Assembly (NCBI GenBank): GCA_017984435.1 | Contig: JAGNZK010000003.1 | Span: 1-64,000, forward strand | Origin: Nitrosomonas sp. | GTDB taxonomy: Bacteria > Pseudomonadota > Gammaproteobacteria > Burkholderiales > Nitrosomonadaceae | DNA length: 64,000 nt | Reading direction: 5' to 3' | Shown: piece after piece, positions 18,042 to 26,254 of the stretch | How positions within the stretch are numbered: the first letter of the stretch is position 1 | Layout: every line of letters begins with the position of its first letter | The notes under the pieces: generated by a model | Told to the model about the DNA's origin: nothing | Database searches by the model: none | Seen by the model: the letters and a program-made list of their open reading frames with translations, nothing else | Program-made: the position numbers and the translations under genes

Positions 18042-19016
18042 ATGTATTATCAAATATTATACTTCTTTGAATTAGCTTGGTGTAAATGTGAGAAAAAACT
18101 AAGCCAGTTTAGAATATTCTTTTATATTACCCTTACATTTACCTTGGTTCTTCTCGGTTACGTGACAAACAGTCTTGCAGATTTTACAGACGAAACTGAA
18201 TCTCCTTCTGCAGCTCAAATTAAAAAAACGACCATCCAGATAGCTGAAAAAAAAGAAACGAAGGATACAGTAGAGTTTCCTAACGCAAACCATCTTCATG
18301 GTATGTATTCAGATGATAGCAGAGTCAATATTGAATTCATTGAATCAGCCTCAAAAGTGGAGATCAGGGGGCTAGTCAAGCCAATTCGAGAATTAACACT
18401 ATCGAGTAACAGAATCGCTAGAATATCTGAAATTAATTTCAAGGAAGGAGATTCTTTCAAACAAGGTGAAAGGCTTGTTCGATTTAATTGCCTTCAACAA
18501 AGAGCAGAGGAGAGAGCGGCGGAAGCAGAAGCTTTGGCTAGAGAAGCGGTTTTTAAGAATAATCAAGATTTATCAAAATTCAATGCGGTGGGCTCCCTTG
18601 AGCTTGAGCTTTCCAAATCTCAATATGAAAAAGCGAGGGCGGATCTCAATGTGTTAACGGTTCGGAATTGGGATTGTGTGATCAAAGCACCATGGAATGG
18701 ACGCGTGACTGAAGTTAAAGCACATACGCTTGAAGTGGTTGAGCCTGGTCGTGAAATTATGAAAATTTTGGATGATAGTAGCCTTGAAATTGAAATGATT
18801 GTTCCATCAAAGTGGCTTGCTTGGTTACAGCCAGGAATGAATTTCCCAATTATCATTGATGAAACAGGTAAAAGTTATGAAAGCTATATCTCCCGAATAG
18901 GTGCTCGTGTTGATCCCGTTTCACAGACACTACGGATTTTTGCAAGTTTTAAGAATAATGTGCCGGATGTATTAGCAGGTATGAGTGGAAAAGCTGTTCT
19001 CAACTTTCCTCATTAG
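18042..19016 (+). CDS. HlyD/RND-type periplasmic adaptor
   Basis: A 324-residue membrane-fusion protein. A membrane anchor lies at about residues 27-46. The split biotinyl-lipoyl domain follows (GLVKPIRELTLSSNRIARIS and APWNGRVTEVKAHTLEVVEP), with a helical hairpin between the halves rich in Ala and Glu (AEERAAEAEALAREAVF). A beta-barrel part ends the protein. Such adaptors bridge an inner-membrane transporter and a TolC channel. The stop is three bases before the next start, and the following two genes also carry HlyD modules. No ribosome-binding site is obvious at the chosen ATG, so the true start may be a little downstream. Confidence 0.88.
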   Translation: MYYQILYFFELAWCKCEKKLSQFRIFFYITLTFTLVLLGYVTNSLADFTDETESPSAAQIKKTTIQIAEKKETKDTVEFPNANHLHGMYSDDSRVNIEFIESASKVEIRGLVKPIRELTLSSNRIARISEINFKEGDSFKQGERLVRFNCLQQRAEERAAEAEALAREAVFKNNQDLSKFNAVGSLELELSKSQYEKARADLNVLTVRNWDCVIKAPWNGRVTEVKAHTLEVVEPGREIMKILDDSSLEIEMIVPSKWLAWLQPGMNFPIIIDETGKSYESYISRIGARVDPVSQTLRIFASFKNNVPDVLAGMSGKAVLNFPH

Positions 19017-19019
19017 GCC

Positions 19020-20375
19020 ATGGTAGATAAGCCACAAGGTGAATCTAATCAAACTTTATCAACATTGCTGCAACTCGAATCTGATGCGCGTAGTTCTGTT
19101 GATTCGTTATCACTTCACTACTTTATCGTTAATGAGACCCGGCGACTTATCCATTACCGGTATGCCGTTCTTTTCAAGGCATCTGGATCCAAGAATAGCC
19201 ATTTTGAAGCCATAAGAGCCTCTGGCAGTAACTTAATTGATCGCACAACACCAAAAATTCATTGGATGGAGCAGGTCATTCATTATCTGAGTGAAAGAAA
19301 TAATAAGGAACAACTCGTGAAAGTTGTTCCTGAACAACTTTCTGCAGAGCTTCAACAGGATTGGAAAGATCTATCCTTGCCATATTCTGTATGGGTGTCT
19401 TTACGATTACCATGTGGTTCTGTTATTGGCTCATTGTGGCTTGAGAGAGAGGTGACATGGAATGATGACGAGCTTTTCTTGCTCAAGCGATTAGCTGATA
19501 CTTACGCGCATGCTTGGGGGTACTTCGACAATCTGCAGCAGCGTTTCAAGTCATGGTTTCTGTCACAAAAAATATTGTGGGGAATAATGCTATTTCTGAT
19601 ATTGGCGCTATTGGTTATCCCAGTTCAGAACAGTACATTAGGACCGGTGAAGATTGTAGCCAAAGATCCCTTAGTCATCAGTGCACCTATTGATGGTGTA
19701 ATTGCATCAATTTCGGTTGAACCCAATGAAATGGTCACTCGTGGGCAGCTACTGCTGAGTTATGAAGATACAAATTATCGAAATGAATATGCTATTACAG
19801 AACAATCGCTGGTTGTTGCGCAAGCCGAACTGAAGAAAGCGACACAAGGGGCTTTTGAAGATCCACGAAATAATGCAGAAATAGCGTTGCTTAAAGCAAA
19901 AGTTGATTTAGCGATTATCAAAAGAAACTTTGCTAAAGAAATGCTGGATCACGTGAATATCATTGCAGAGAAAGATGGCTTATTGCTTTTTAACGACAAA
20001 GCAGAATTAATCGGTCGTCCGATTTCTACCGGTGAGAGATTAATGGAAGTCGCCGAAATCGATAAAGTGATGTTACTGATTTACTTGCCGGTTGAAAACA
20101 ATATTGATTTTCGACCGGGTGCCCCAGTAAAAGTTTTTCTGGATGTTAATCCTTTGCACTCAATTGATGCGATAGTAACGTATGCAAGTTATCGTGCAGA
20201 AATCACTCCTGGAGAAATGTTGGCTTATCGCGTAGAGGCCGCAACAATTGAAGAGCTGAGTAATTTAAGAATCGGATGGCAAGGAACTGCAAAAATCTAC
20301 GGCGAGAATGTCAGTTTGTTTTTTTATCTTTTTAAACGCCCGTTGTCTTCAGTACGTCAATATTTAGGCTTCTAA
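19020..20375 (+). CDS. GAF-like domain fused to an HlyD-type adaptor
   Basis: A 451-residue fusion. Residues ~20-170 look like a GAF-type sensor: an LSLHYFIVNETRRLIHYRYA start, VSLRLPCGSVIGSLWLE core and a DDELFLLKRLADTYAHAW helix. A membrane segment follows at about 185-203 (ILWGIMLFLILALLVI). A biotinyl-lipoyl/HlyD region comes next (VISAPIDGVIASISVEPNEM, and later DGLLLFNDKAELIGRPISTG). The topology suggests a cytoplasmic sensor joined to a periplasmic adaptor arm. The gene follows the previous stop by three bases and precedes the M50 gene by three bases, so the three are translated as a unit. The HlyD call is firm. The GAF assignment rests on pattern only. Confidence 0.8.
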   Translation: MVDKPQGESNQTLSTLLQLESDARSSVDSLSLHYFIVNETRRLIHYRYAVLFKASGSKNSHFEAIRASGSNLIDRTTPKIHWMEQVIHYLSERNNKEQLVKVVPEQLSAELQQDWKDLSLPYSVWVSLRLPCGSVIGSLWLEREVTWNDDELFLLKRLADTYAHAWGYFDNLQQRFKSWFLSQKILWGIMLFLILALLVIPVQNSTLGPVKIVAKDPLVISAPIDGVIASISVEPNEMVTRGQLLLSYEDTNYRNEYAITEQSLVVAQAELKKATQGAFEDPRNNAEIALLKAKVDLAIIKRNFAKEMLDHVNIIAEKDGLLLFNDKAELIGRPISTGERLMEVAEIDKVMLLIYLPVENNIDFRPGAPVKVFLDVNPLHSIDAIVTYASYRAEITPGEMLAYRVEAATIEELSNLRIGWQGTAKIYGENVSLFFYLFKRPLSSVRQYLGF

Positions 20376-20378
20376 TAA

Positions 20379-22493
20379 ATGTTTCCAGACGGTGCCCTGG
20401 AATTACCTAAATTACGCGAGGATATCCAAATATCCATCGCATCGAATAGCCATGATGGATCCAGGAATTGGACTATTTATGATCCGATAAATAATCGCTT
20501 TTATCGGGTTGGTGCGCTTGTATATCACATGTTGAGTAATTGGGTGTTGGGAAATAGCCAAGATTTAATTTATCACATCGAATCCCAAACTACATTTTCT
20601 CCTACTCAACAAGATGTATCTGAATTAATCAGTTTTTTGCATACAAATCAATTAACGATTCAATCTTGCTCGCAACCATTTGATTTCTATTTAAGGCAAC
20701 ATCTGGCGTCACATAAGAATCTCTTGCAAAGAATCTTGATTCATTATCTTTTTTTTCGAATACCGCTATTTAAACCAGATGCTTTTCTTAATCGCACATA
20801 TCCTTTCATCAAGAAATTTTATTCAAAAGCATTCATCTATTTTGCTTTATTAGTTGCATTATCAGGTGTTTATTTTGTTTCAAGGCAATGGGATATATTT
20901 GTTAACACATTTTTGTATTTTTTCACTCTTACGGGTGCATTGGTATATCTACTAGCATTGATAGGAACAAAGATTATTCATGAGTTAGGGCATGCGTACA
21001 TGGCAAAACACTATAGGTGCCGGGTTCCAAGCATAGGGATAGCGTTTATGGTCATGATTCCGATGTTGTATAGCGATATGTCCGATACGTGGCGGCTTAA
21101 TGATAAAAAGCAAAGAATACATGTGGCAGCTGCTGGAATCATCAATGAGTTAATACTTGCAGGTATATGCTTATTTGCATGGTCAATTTTACCTGATGGC
21201 ATGCTGCGGAGCGTTTGTTTTATAGTTGCAACGACCAGTATTATTAGTAGCTTGGCAATTAATCTAACGCCGTTCATGCGTTTTGATGGCTATTACATGC
21301 TGTCTGATTGGTGGGGTATCGAAAATCTACAGCAGCGTTCATTTCTCCTGGCGCAATGGAAGTTACGCCAGTTGTTGTTTGGTGGAATCGAAGAAAAACC
21401 CGAGCATTTTTCTCCTGACATGGAATTTAAGCTCATATGTTATGCATGGGCTACCTGGTTTTATCGGTTTCTTCTGTATTTAGGTATTGCCGTACTGGTT
21501 TATGATTTCTTTTTTAAGTTACTAGGGTTGATTCTTTTTATAGTTGAAATATTTTATTTTATTGTGATGCCTGTTTGTAGGGAATTGAAACGATGGTGGT
21601 TATTGAAAAATAAAATTCAGAACAATGTTCGAGTAAAGCTATGGTTTTCTACATTGATCATTATGATCGTGTTGTTGTTTCCTTGGAATTCCCAAATCTA
21701 TTTGCCTGGTATATTAACATCAGCAAATTATGCTTCAATTTACTCACCGGAGCCGGCTCAGATTATTTCAATCGACATTGAGCGTGGACAAAAGGTCGAG
21801 AAAAATCAAGTATTAATGGTGTTGCGGTCACCATTAATCGAGAGTGAGATTAAATTAACGCAGAAACAACTCGCATTACTTAAGCTCAGAGCTGCAAGAG
21901 CAGTAGCAAATCATCAAGATCAAGATGATTTACAGGTAATCTTGGAACAGATCGTATTGGAATCTGGCAAATTGGAAGGCCTTGAGAAGCGGCAAGCCAG
22001 ACTAGTCTTGCGGGCTCCTTTCTCTGGGGTAGTATCAGAGATGGATCCTACTTTAAGAGCACAACAATGGCTAAGTAATGCGACACCAGTTTTTTTTGTT
22101 AATGATTCTGAAATAGCTGAAATGAAAGGTATAGTTTCGGTCGGTGAGTTAAGCAGAATTGGAATTGGTCAAGCAGCAATATTTTATCCTGAGGATCCAC
22201 AAATGCCGAAAGTAACTGCGACTATCAGCAGGATTGATTGGGGTAATATTAAGAATCTAGATTTGACTTACCTTTCCTCTCGGTATGGTGGTGAAGTTGC
22301 TGTGAAAGTTCATAAAAATGGTAAAGCTATTCCCGAGAATGCAGCTTATGCAATCAAGTTGGATAATATTTCATCGGCTGTGCCAAGCCGAGAGATTAGA
22401 GGTAATATATGCGTTGAGGGTCAATCAGTTTTCTTGATTGAAAGGCTGTACGAGCTTGTATTGTCACTCATTATAAGAGAAAGTGGATTTTAA
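20379..22493 (+). CDS. M50 metalloprotease-HlyD fusion, PqqD-like N-terminus
   Basis: A 704-residue polytopic protein. The first ~95 residues (LPKLREDIQI, then WTIYDPINNRFYRVG) resemble PqqD/RRE peptide-binding domains. A multi-span M50 (site-2-protease-like) domain follows, with the zinc motif HELGH at residues 201-205 and the second motif N-T-P ending FDG at 302-304, so the active site looks intact. After a last membrane segment near 421-437 comes a biotinyl-lipoyl/HlyD region (YSPEPAQIISIDIERGQKVE, then LVLRAPFSGVVSEMDP). It may be the inner-membrane core of the export system in place of an ABC transporter; that is inference. Its stop codon directly abuts an IS5 relic, so the extreme C-terminus may have been altered by the insertion. 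Confidence 0.82.
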   Translation: MFPDGALELPKLREDIQISIASNSHDGSRNWTIYDPINNRFYRVGALVYHMLSNWVLGNSQDLIYHIESQTTFSPTQQDVSELISFLHTNQLTIQSCSQPFDFYLRQHLASHKNLLQRILIHYLFFRIPLFKPDAFLNRTYPFIKKFYSKAFIYFALLVALSGVYFVSRQWDIFVNTFLYFFTLTGALVYLLALIGTKIIHELGHAYMAKHYRCRVPSIGIAFMVMIPMLYSDMSDTWRLNDKKQRIHVAAAGIINELILAGICLFAWSILPDGMLRSVCFIVATTSIISSLAINLTPFMRFDGYYMLSDWWGIENLQQRSFLLAQWKLRQLLFGGIEEKPEHFSPDMEFKLICYAWATWFYRFLLYLGIAVLVYDFFFKLLGLILFIVEIFYFIVMPVCRELKRWWLLKNKIQNNVRVKLWFSTLIIMIVLLFPWNSQIYLPGILTSANYASIYSPEPAQIISIDIERGQKVEKNQVLMVLRSPLIESEIKLTQKQLALLKLRAARAVANHQDQDDLQVILEQIVLESGKLEGLEKRQARLVLRAPFSGVVSEMDPTLRAQQWLSNATPVFFVNDSEIAEMKGIVSVGELSRIGIGQAAIFYPEDPQMPKVTATISRIDWGNIKNLDLTYLSSRYGGEVAVKVHKNGKAIPENAAYAIKLDNISSAVPSREIRGNICVEGQSVFLIERLYELVLSLIIRESGF

Positions 22494-22826
22494 TCTCTTC
22501 CGGGTTTAATTCCTCTATCGGTGGCTGGTGCTGGAACCAGGTTTCGCCGCAGAACAATTGCCAGTAGGGGTTTTCTACCCATCCCCACACCACTGCTTCG
22601 TCAGACAGCGCAAAAGTGTGTTGTAGGTACAGCAGTCCAGCCACCAAGCGGGGTCTGGTCGCAGGACGACCGCGATGTGATGAAAAAAACCGACCCAACC
22701 GTGCTCGAACACTGATCAGTCAATGTGCTGCGCCAGTTGCACCAAGGGATGATTCAGGTTGACCAGCTCATCCAACCGTTGGCGAAATAAGTCATTGCTC
22801 TCTGGCGTGCGCGGTTTTGGTCCCAT
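22494..22826 (-). pseudogene. IS5-family transposase, N-terminal relic
   Basis: On the minus strand an ATG at 22826 opens MGPKPRTPESNDLFRQRLDE and LVNLNHPLVQLAQHID. After a stop and frameshifts it continues as SSHRGRPATRPRLVAGLLYL, ALSDEAVVWGWVENPYWQLF and CGETWFQHQPPIEEL. This is the N-terminal domain of an IS5-type transposase. The DDE core is missing, because the fragment is cut at the stop codon of the M50 gene. Confidence 0.8.
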
Positions 22827-22971
22827 GTAACTCTCGCTAAACTTGCAGGAAATTGCTGCAAATTTACCAAAAACTGGTGAATTTAATCGCTCAAATCTAT
22901 CAACTCATTACATAAAATCATATTGTTATGGATTATTCAGAGCGAACTACCTATATTACTTATACAAAATA
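22827..22971. other. spacer after the IS5 relic
   Basis: AT-rich bases between the IS5 fragment and the dehydrogenase stop. They probably include the remaining IS leader. I see no gene here. Confidence 0.4.
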
Positions 22972-23970
22972 TTAACTGAGTATAAGGACAAGTTTACCTA
23001 TTGGATGATTTTGTTCAAGAAAGCGCTGTGCTGTTGCAGCTTCGGCTAAATCAAAGGTACATGCGATTTCAATTGCCAGTTTTTTTTCATCAAATAATGT
23101 GGCGCATTGCCGCAATATGTCGGCTTGATGTAATTTTGCGTTTTCCAATTCCATCAGAACTGGCGTTAGCATCATTTCAAAGCCGAATCGTATATTACGC
23201 ATTCGTGCCTCATTCCAATTAGTATCAGATACAGGTTGTAGGATCGTTACTACATCACCATAAGGTTTGACACAGCTCAAGCAGCTTTGTAATACATCCG
23301 CGCCTACAGTATCAAACGCGATATCTACGCCTTCTCCATCGGTGCATTGCAATACTTCCGCGACGATATTCTGTGTTGGATAATGGATGACTTTATCGGT
23401 ACCCAAGTGCTTCACAAAGTTTGCCTTTTCTTCGCTGCTCACCGTTGTTATCACTTTGGCACCTGTCAGCTTTGCCAATTGAATGGCCGCATGACCGACA
23501 CCGCCCGCACCTGCGTGAATCAGTATTGTCTGGTTGTTAGTCATACGCGCTCGATCATACAAAGCCTCCCACGCAGTGATAAAAACCAGCGGTACTGCAG
23601 CAGCTTGTGCAAATGATAAAGACCGTGGTTTCAGTGCTAGTAAGCTTGCATCTACCAGTGCATATTCGGCGTAAGTACCTTGACGGTTATTAAAACCCGG
23701 TTGTGAGAAATAAACCTCATCTCCAGGCTCGAAATTCTCCACATGACGGCCGACAGCTTCCACAATCCCGGCACCATCACAACCGGGGATCACGGGAAAG
23801 GAGACAGGGAAACGCTCGGGTGCATTTCGAATTTTACTGTCTATCGGATTGATACCGATGGCTTTGATACCTACTAAAACCTGATTATCGCCGCATTCAT
23901 CAGGAATTCTGATATCTCCATATTGCAAAACACTGGTAGATCCACCTTTTTCAAAATATATCGCTTTCAT
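22972..23970 (-). CDS. zinc-type alcohol dehydrogenase-like / quinone reductase
   Basis: A 332-residue medium-chain dehydrogenase/reductase of the NADPH:quinone oxidoreductase branch. A GroES-like N-terminal half carries GCDGAGIVEAVGRHVENFEP. The nucleotide-binding GAGGVGHAAIQLAK motif lies near residue 150. The catalytic-zinc Cys/His set of true alcohol dehydrogenases is absent, so it is probably zinc-free. It likely reduces quinones or enones with NADPH in the cytoplasm. It is a single gene, and a Fur-like box lies about 70 bases upstream of its ATG. The exact substrate is unknown. Confidence 0.88.
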   Translation of the reverse strand: MKAIYFEKGGSTSVLQYGDIRIPDECGDNQVLVGIKAIGINPIDSKIRNAPERFPVSFPVIPGCDGAGIVEAVGRHVENFEPGDEVYFSQPGFNNRQGTYAEYALVDASLLALKPRSLSFAQAAAVPLVFITAWEALYDRARMTNNQTILIHAGAGGVGHAAIQLAKLTGAKVITTVSSEEKANFVKHLGTDKVIHYPTQNIVAEVLQCTDGEGVDIAFDTVGADVLQSCLSCVKPYGDVVTILQPVSDTNWNEARMRNIRFGFEMMLTPVLMELENAKLHQADILRQCATLFDEKKLAIEIACTFDLAEAATAQRFLEQNHPIGKLVLILS

Positions 23971-24459
23971 CGGTAATTCTCACATATTCTGAGTTTTAGA
24001 GCATATAAAATTTGAATAATATTTTCTTCGTATAAAGAAATCATTATCATGATCGATGACAGACTATCTAAGTGTTTTGTCAAATACATCAAGTAATTAC
24101 TTTGAAATTTGTTACCAAAATTATAAAACAACAGGGTATGGCATGACTCAAAGTGATGAATGATATGGAAGGAAAGCTTGAATCATCGCTGCTCTAAAAC
24201 CGATTGCTCGCAATCGATTCTTTTATATTCCATCCTCTATTTTTTAATGTTATCCTTGAATCAGAATAAGTGCTTCTGCTTATTCAAGGATCATATCCTA
24301 TATCTTAGAAGATCTGGATGTACAGCTTATCTTCTAGAAACATATTTTTCTCTGTGGAGTTAAAATTTAATTCCCCATAAGGTGTTAATTAGGTGTATGG
24401 TTTGTAACTAATTGAGTTTCAACAAATAATGTTTGATATTATTAATAAGGAGATTATTA
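23971..24459. other. 489-bp intergenic region with hairpins
   Basis: Besides the possible Fur box it holds two imperfect hairpins. One pairs ATCCTTGAAT (24252-24261) with ATTCAAGGAT (24282-24291). The other pairs TAGAAGAT with ATCTTCTA (about 24305-24337). Neither is followed by a convincing T run. The reading frame at 24160-24363 shows no family features, and I do not accept it as a gene. Confidence 0.4.
24037..24055 (-). promoter_or_regulatory. possible Fur box upstream of the dehydrogenase
   Basis: On the minus strand the bases read GATCATGATAATGATTTCT, which matches the 19-base Fur consensus at about 14 positions by eye. It sits 67-85 bases upstream of the start at 23970. A fur gene occurs in this window at 56206. 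The match is moderate and unproven. Confidence 0.3.
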
Positions 24460-24633
24460 ATGAAGTATTCACTTTTTGCTGTTGTACTTATAACCCTAAT
24501 GTTGACCGGATGTAAAGGTGAGGGAAAACCAGGTCAGTATCCTCCAAGTCTTTATAAAGAGAGGGATGGTTTATTATCTGATAGCGAACTCGAAAAAAAT
24601 AAACAAGAGAGCGCGGGGCAAGAAAGCAAATAA
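24460..24633 (+). CDS. small lipoprotein, 57 residues
   Basis: A short secreted lipoprotein: MKYSLFAVVLITLMLTGC is a complete lipoprotein signal with the lipid-carrying Cys at 18. The remaining ~39 residues are charged and probably disordered (ERDGLLSDSELEKN). The start at 24460 is chosen because AAGGAG precedes it by eight bases; the longer frame from 24433 would spoil the signal. A strong terminator lies downstream. The function is unknown. It resembles small entericidin-like or orphan lipoproteins in size only. Confidence 0.7.
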   Translation: MKYSLFAVVLITLMLTGCKGEGKPGQYPPSLYKERDGLLSDSELEKNKQESAGQESK

Positions 24634-24765
24634 AGTAATCTCGCTGTTGATTCTTCAGTACTATATAGGGAGAAATCAAATAGTAAAGATTAGCAACGAC
24701 TGATCAAAAAATAAATGATTGGTTTTTCTGTTTGCTCAATGATAGCTATTACGAGCATATGAAGT

Positions 24766-24800
24766 CGACCCTAGTGTAGTACTAGGGTCGTAATTTTTTG
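24766..24800 (+). terminator. rho-independent terminator
   Basis: A perfect 10-bp stem (CGACCCTAGT with ACTAGGGTCG) closes a five-base loop and is followed by TAATTTTTT. It lies about 130 bases after the small lipoprotein and would end that transcript. Confidence 0.85.
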
Positions 24801-24986
24801 TAATTTGGCATTTAAGAGAAATTTCCTTAACCATAGTTCTAGCTACCAGTAGTCATTACATCATCACGGAGATGACAAAACGAAATTCAATTTCCTTCAG
24901 GTGCAGATCAAAAAGTGTGATTAGGCATGCTGAGCTTCCCCCGAGAAATAGTCTTCCAAGGGTGACGTACAATTAACGTTACATAT

Positions 24987-25205
24987 GTGAGGAAGACGAT
25001 GAAGAAGATACCGAAGCAGGAATACACGGCCGAATTCAAGGAACAATCGGTCAAGCAAGTGGAGATGGGGAAGTCGATTGGTTTGGTAGCAAAGGAACTG
25101 GGGCTGGTAGAACAAACGCTGCACAACTGGGTGAAGATGGCATCGGCAGGCAAACTTAACGGTACGGGTACCAAGGTTGTCACACCGGAACAAATGGATC
25201 TATAG
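24987..25205 (+). pseudogene. IS3 orfA, truncated
   Basis: Begins MKKIPKQEYTAEFKEQSVKQ (after a short possible extension MRKT) and contains the helix-turn-helix SIGLVAKELGLVEQTLHNWV of OrfA proteins. It ends early after VVTPEQMDL at TAG, at a deletion junction. The leucine-zipper part of OrfA is missing, so it cannot make the normal OrfAB fusion. Confidence 0.8.
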
Positions 25206-26008
25206 CGGTTATCGGTCGTGGAAGCGTGGTGGCAAGCCGTATCGTAAGCGCCTCACGGACACTCAAATGCTGACGCTAATCCAAGCTATTCATACCGAAC
25301 TCAAGCGGTGGTCCGAGAATGGTCAGAGAATTACGTGACCGTGGGTTTCCAGCTTCCAAAAAGCGGGTTGAGCGTCTGATGCGAGAGAACGGCATTCGTG
25401 CAAGGCACAAGCGGTGCTACAAGGTAACGACGGACACCAAGCACAATCTGCCGATTGCACCGAATCTGCTGGATCGGAATTTCAACCCAGCCGCGCCTAA
25501 TCAAGTCTGGACATCCGATACACCTACCTCAAGACAGATGAGGGCTGGCTATATTTGGCTATCGTGCTTGATCTGTTTAATCGTGAAGTGGTTTGGCTGG
25601 TCGCTGAAACCGCGCATGACCGCAGACATCGTCACAGATGCACTAACGATGGCATGGTTTCGCAAAAAAACTGCGCCAGGATTGATGCATCACTTAGATC
25701 GGGGTAGCCAATATGCTAGCAAAGAATTTCAGAGAGAACTCAAAAAATACAGCATGATCTGCTCGATGAGCCGTAAAGGCAATTGTTGGGATAATGTCCC
25801 AACCGAAAGTTGGTCCAACAGCTTCAAGAACGAGCGAGTGCATGGACTGCGTTATGAAACACACGCAGAGATGACTGCCATGAGCTTCGAGTACATCGAG
25901 GTACTCTACAACCGAAAACGGCAGCACTCAACGTTAGGCTATAAATCACCAATGCAGTTTCTAAATAACTGGCTGATCACTCAACAAAAGGAAAAGCTGA
26001 TAGCATAA
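25206..26008 (+). pseudogene. IS3 orfB, damaged by deletion and paired frameshifts
   Basis: The longest open stretch starts at 25319 with MVRELRDRGFPASKKRVERL; the bases before it still code orfB residues in another frame. WTSD carries the first catalytic Asp. The next ~30 residues are scrambled, because a loss near 25517 shifts the frame until an extra base near 25600 restores it at [19 protein letters not shown] (second Asp) and PTESWSNSFKNERVHG (Glu) remain, then YNRKRQHSTLGYKSPMQFL. It is almost certainly inactive, since the strand after the first Asp is destroyed. Confidence 0.85.
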
Positions 26009-26254
26009 AACTGTTTACCCATTGGAAGACGAAAAACAGGGGAAACCTCAATTTGGCAAAGGCCGACAAAAAAACTCTCTTTGCTTTGTATCCGAATAAA
26101 TCTATATTTCATATGGTTATGAAAATTTCTTGATGTATCCATAAGGATAATTTATTGAGTACACCACGGTTTATAGTAAACTCTCAATTCACTTGTTAAA
26201 ATTATTAACCTTTTACAAAATAAATCTGATTACATTATTAACTTAGGATCGTTC

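Larger units (their letters stand above)
24931..26050 (+). mobile_element. IS3-family insertion sequence, decayed, ~1120 bp
   Basis: The ends form imperfect inverted repeats: TGAGCTTCCCCC and GTCTTCCAAGGGT on the left, matched by the reverse complement of the right end (TGAGGTTTCCCC and GTCTTCCAATGGGT). Inside are an orfA and an orfB in the usual order. The size is below that of most IS3 elements, because coding sequence is missing between orfA and orfB. No target duplication was established. Confidence 0.8.

Noticed and set aside
4752-22493. Calling the locus a standard type I secretion system
   Set aside because: No ABC ATPase (Walker A, LSGGQ) is encoded in it, and the substrate shows no RTX repeats.
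24160-24363. 67-codon frame between the reductase and the small lipoprotein
   Set aside because: Cys- and Leu-rich translation across a hairpin region, with no ribosome-binding site or family.
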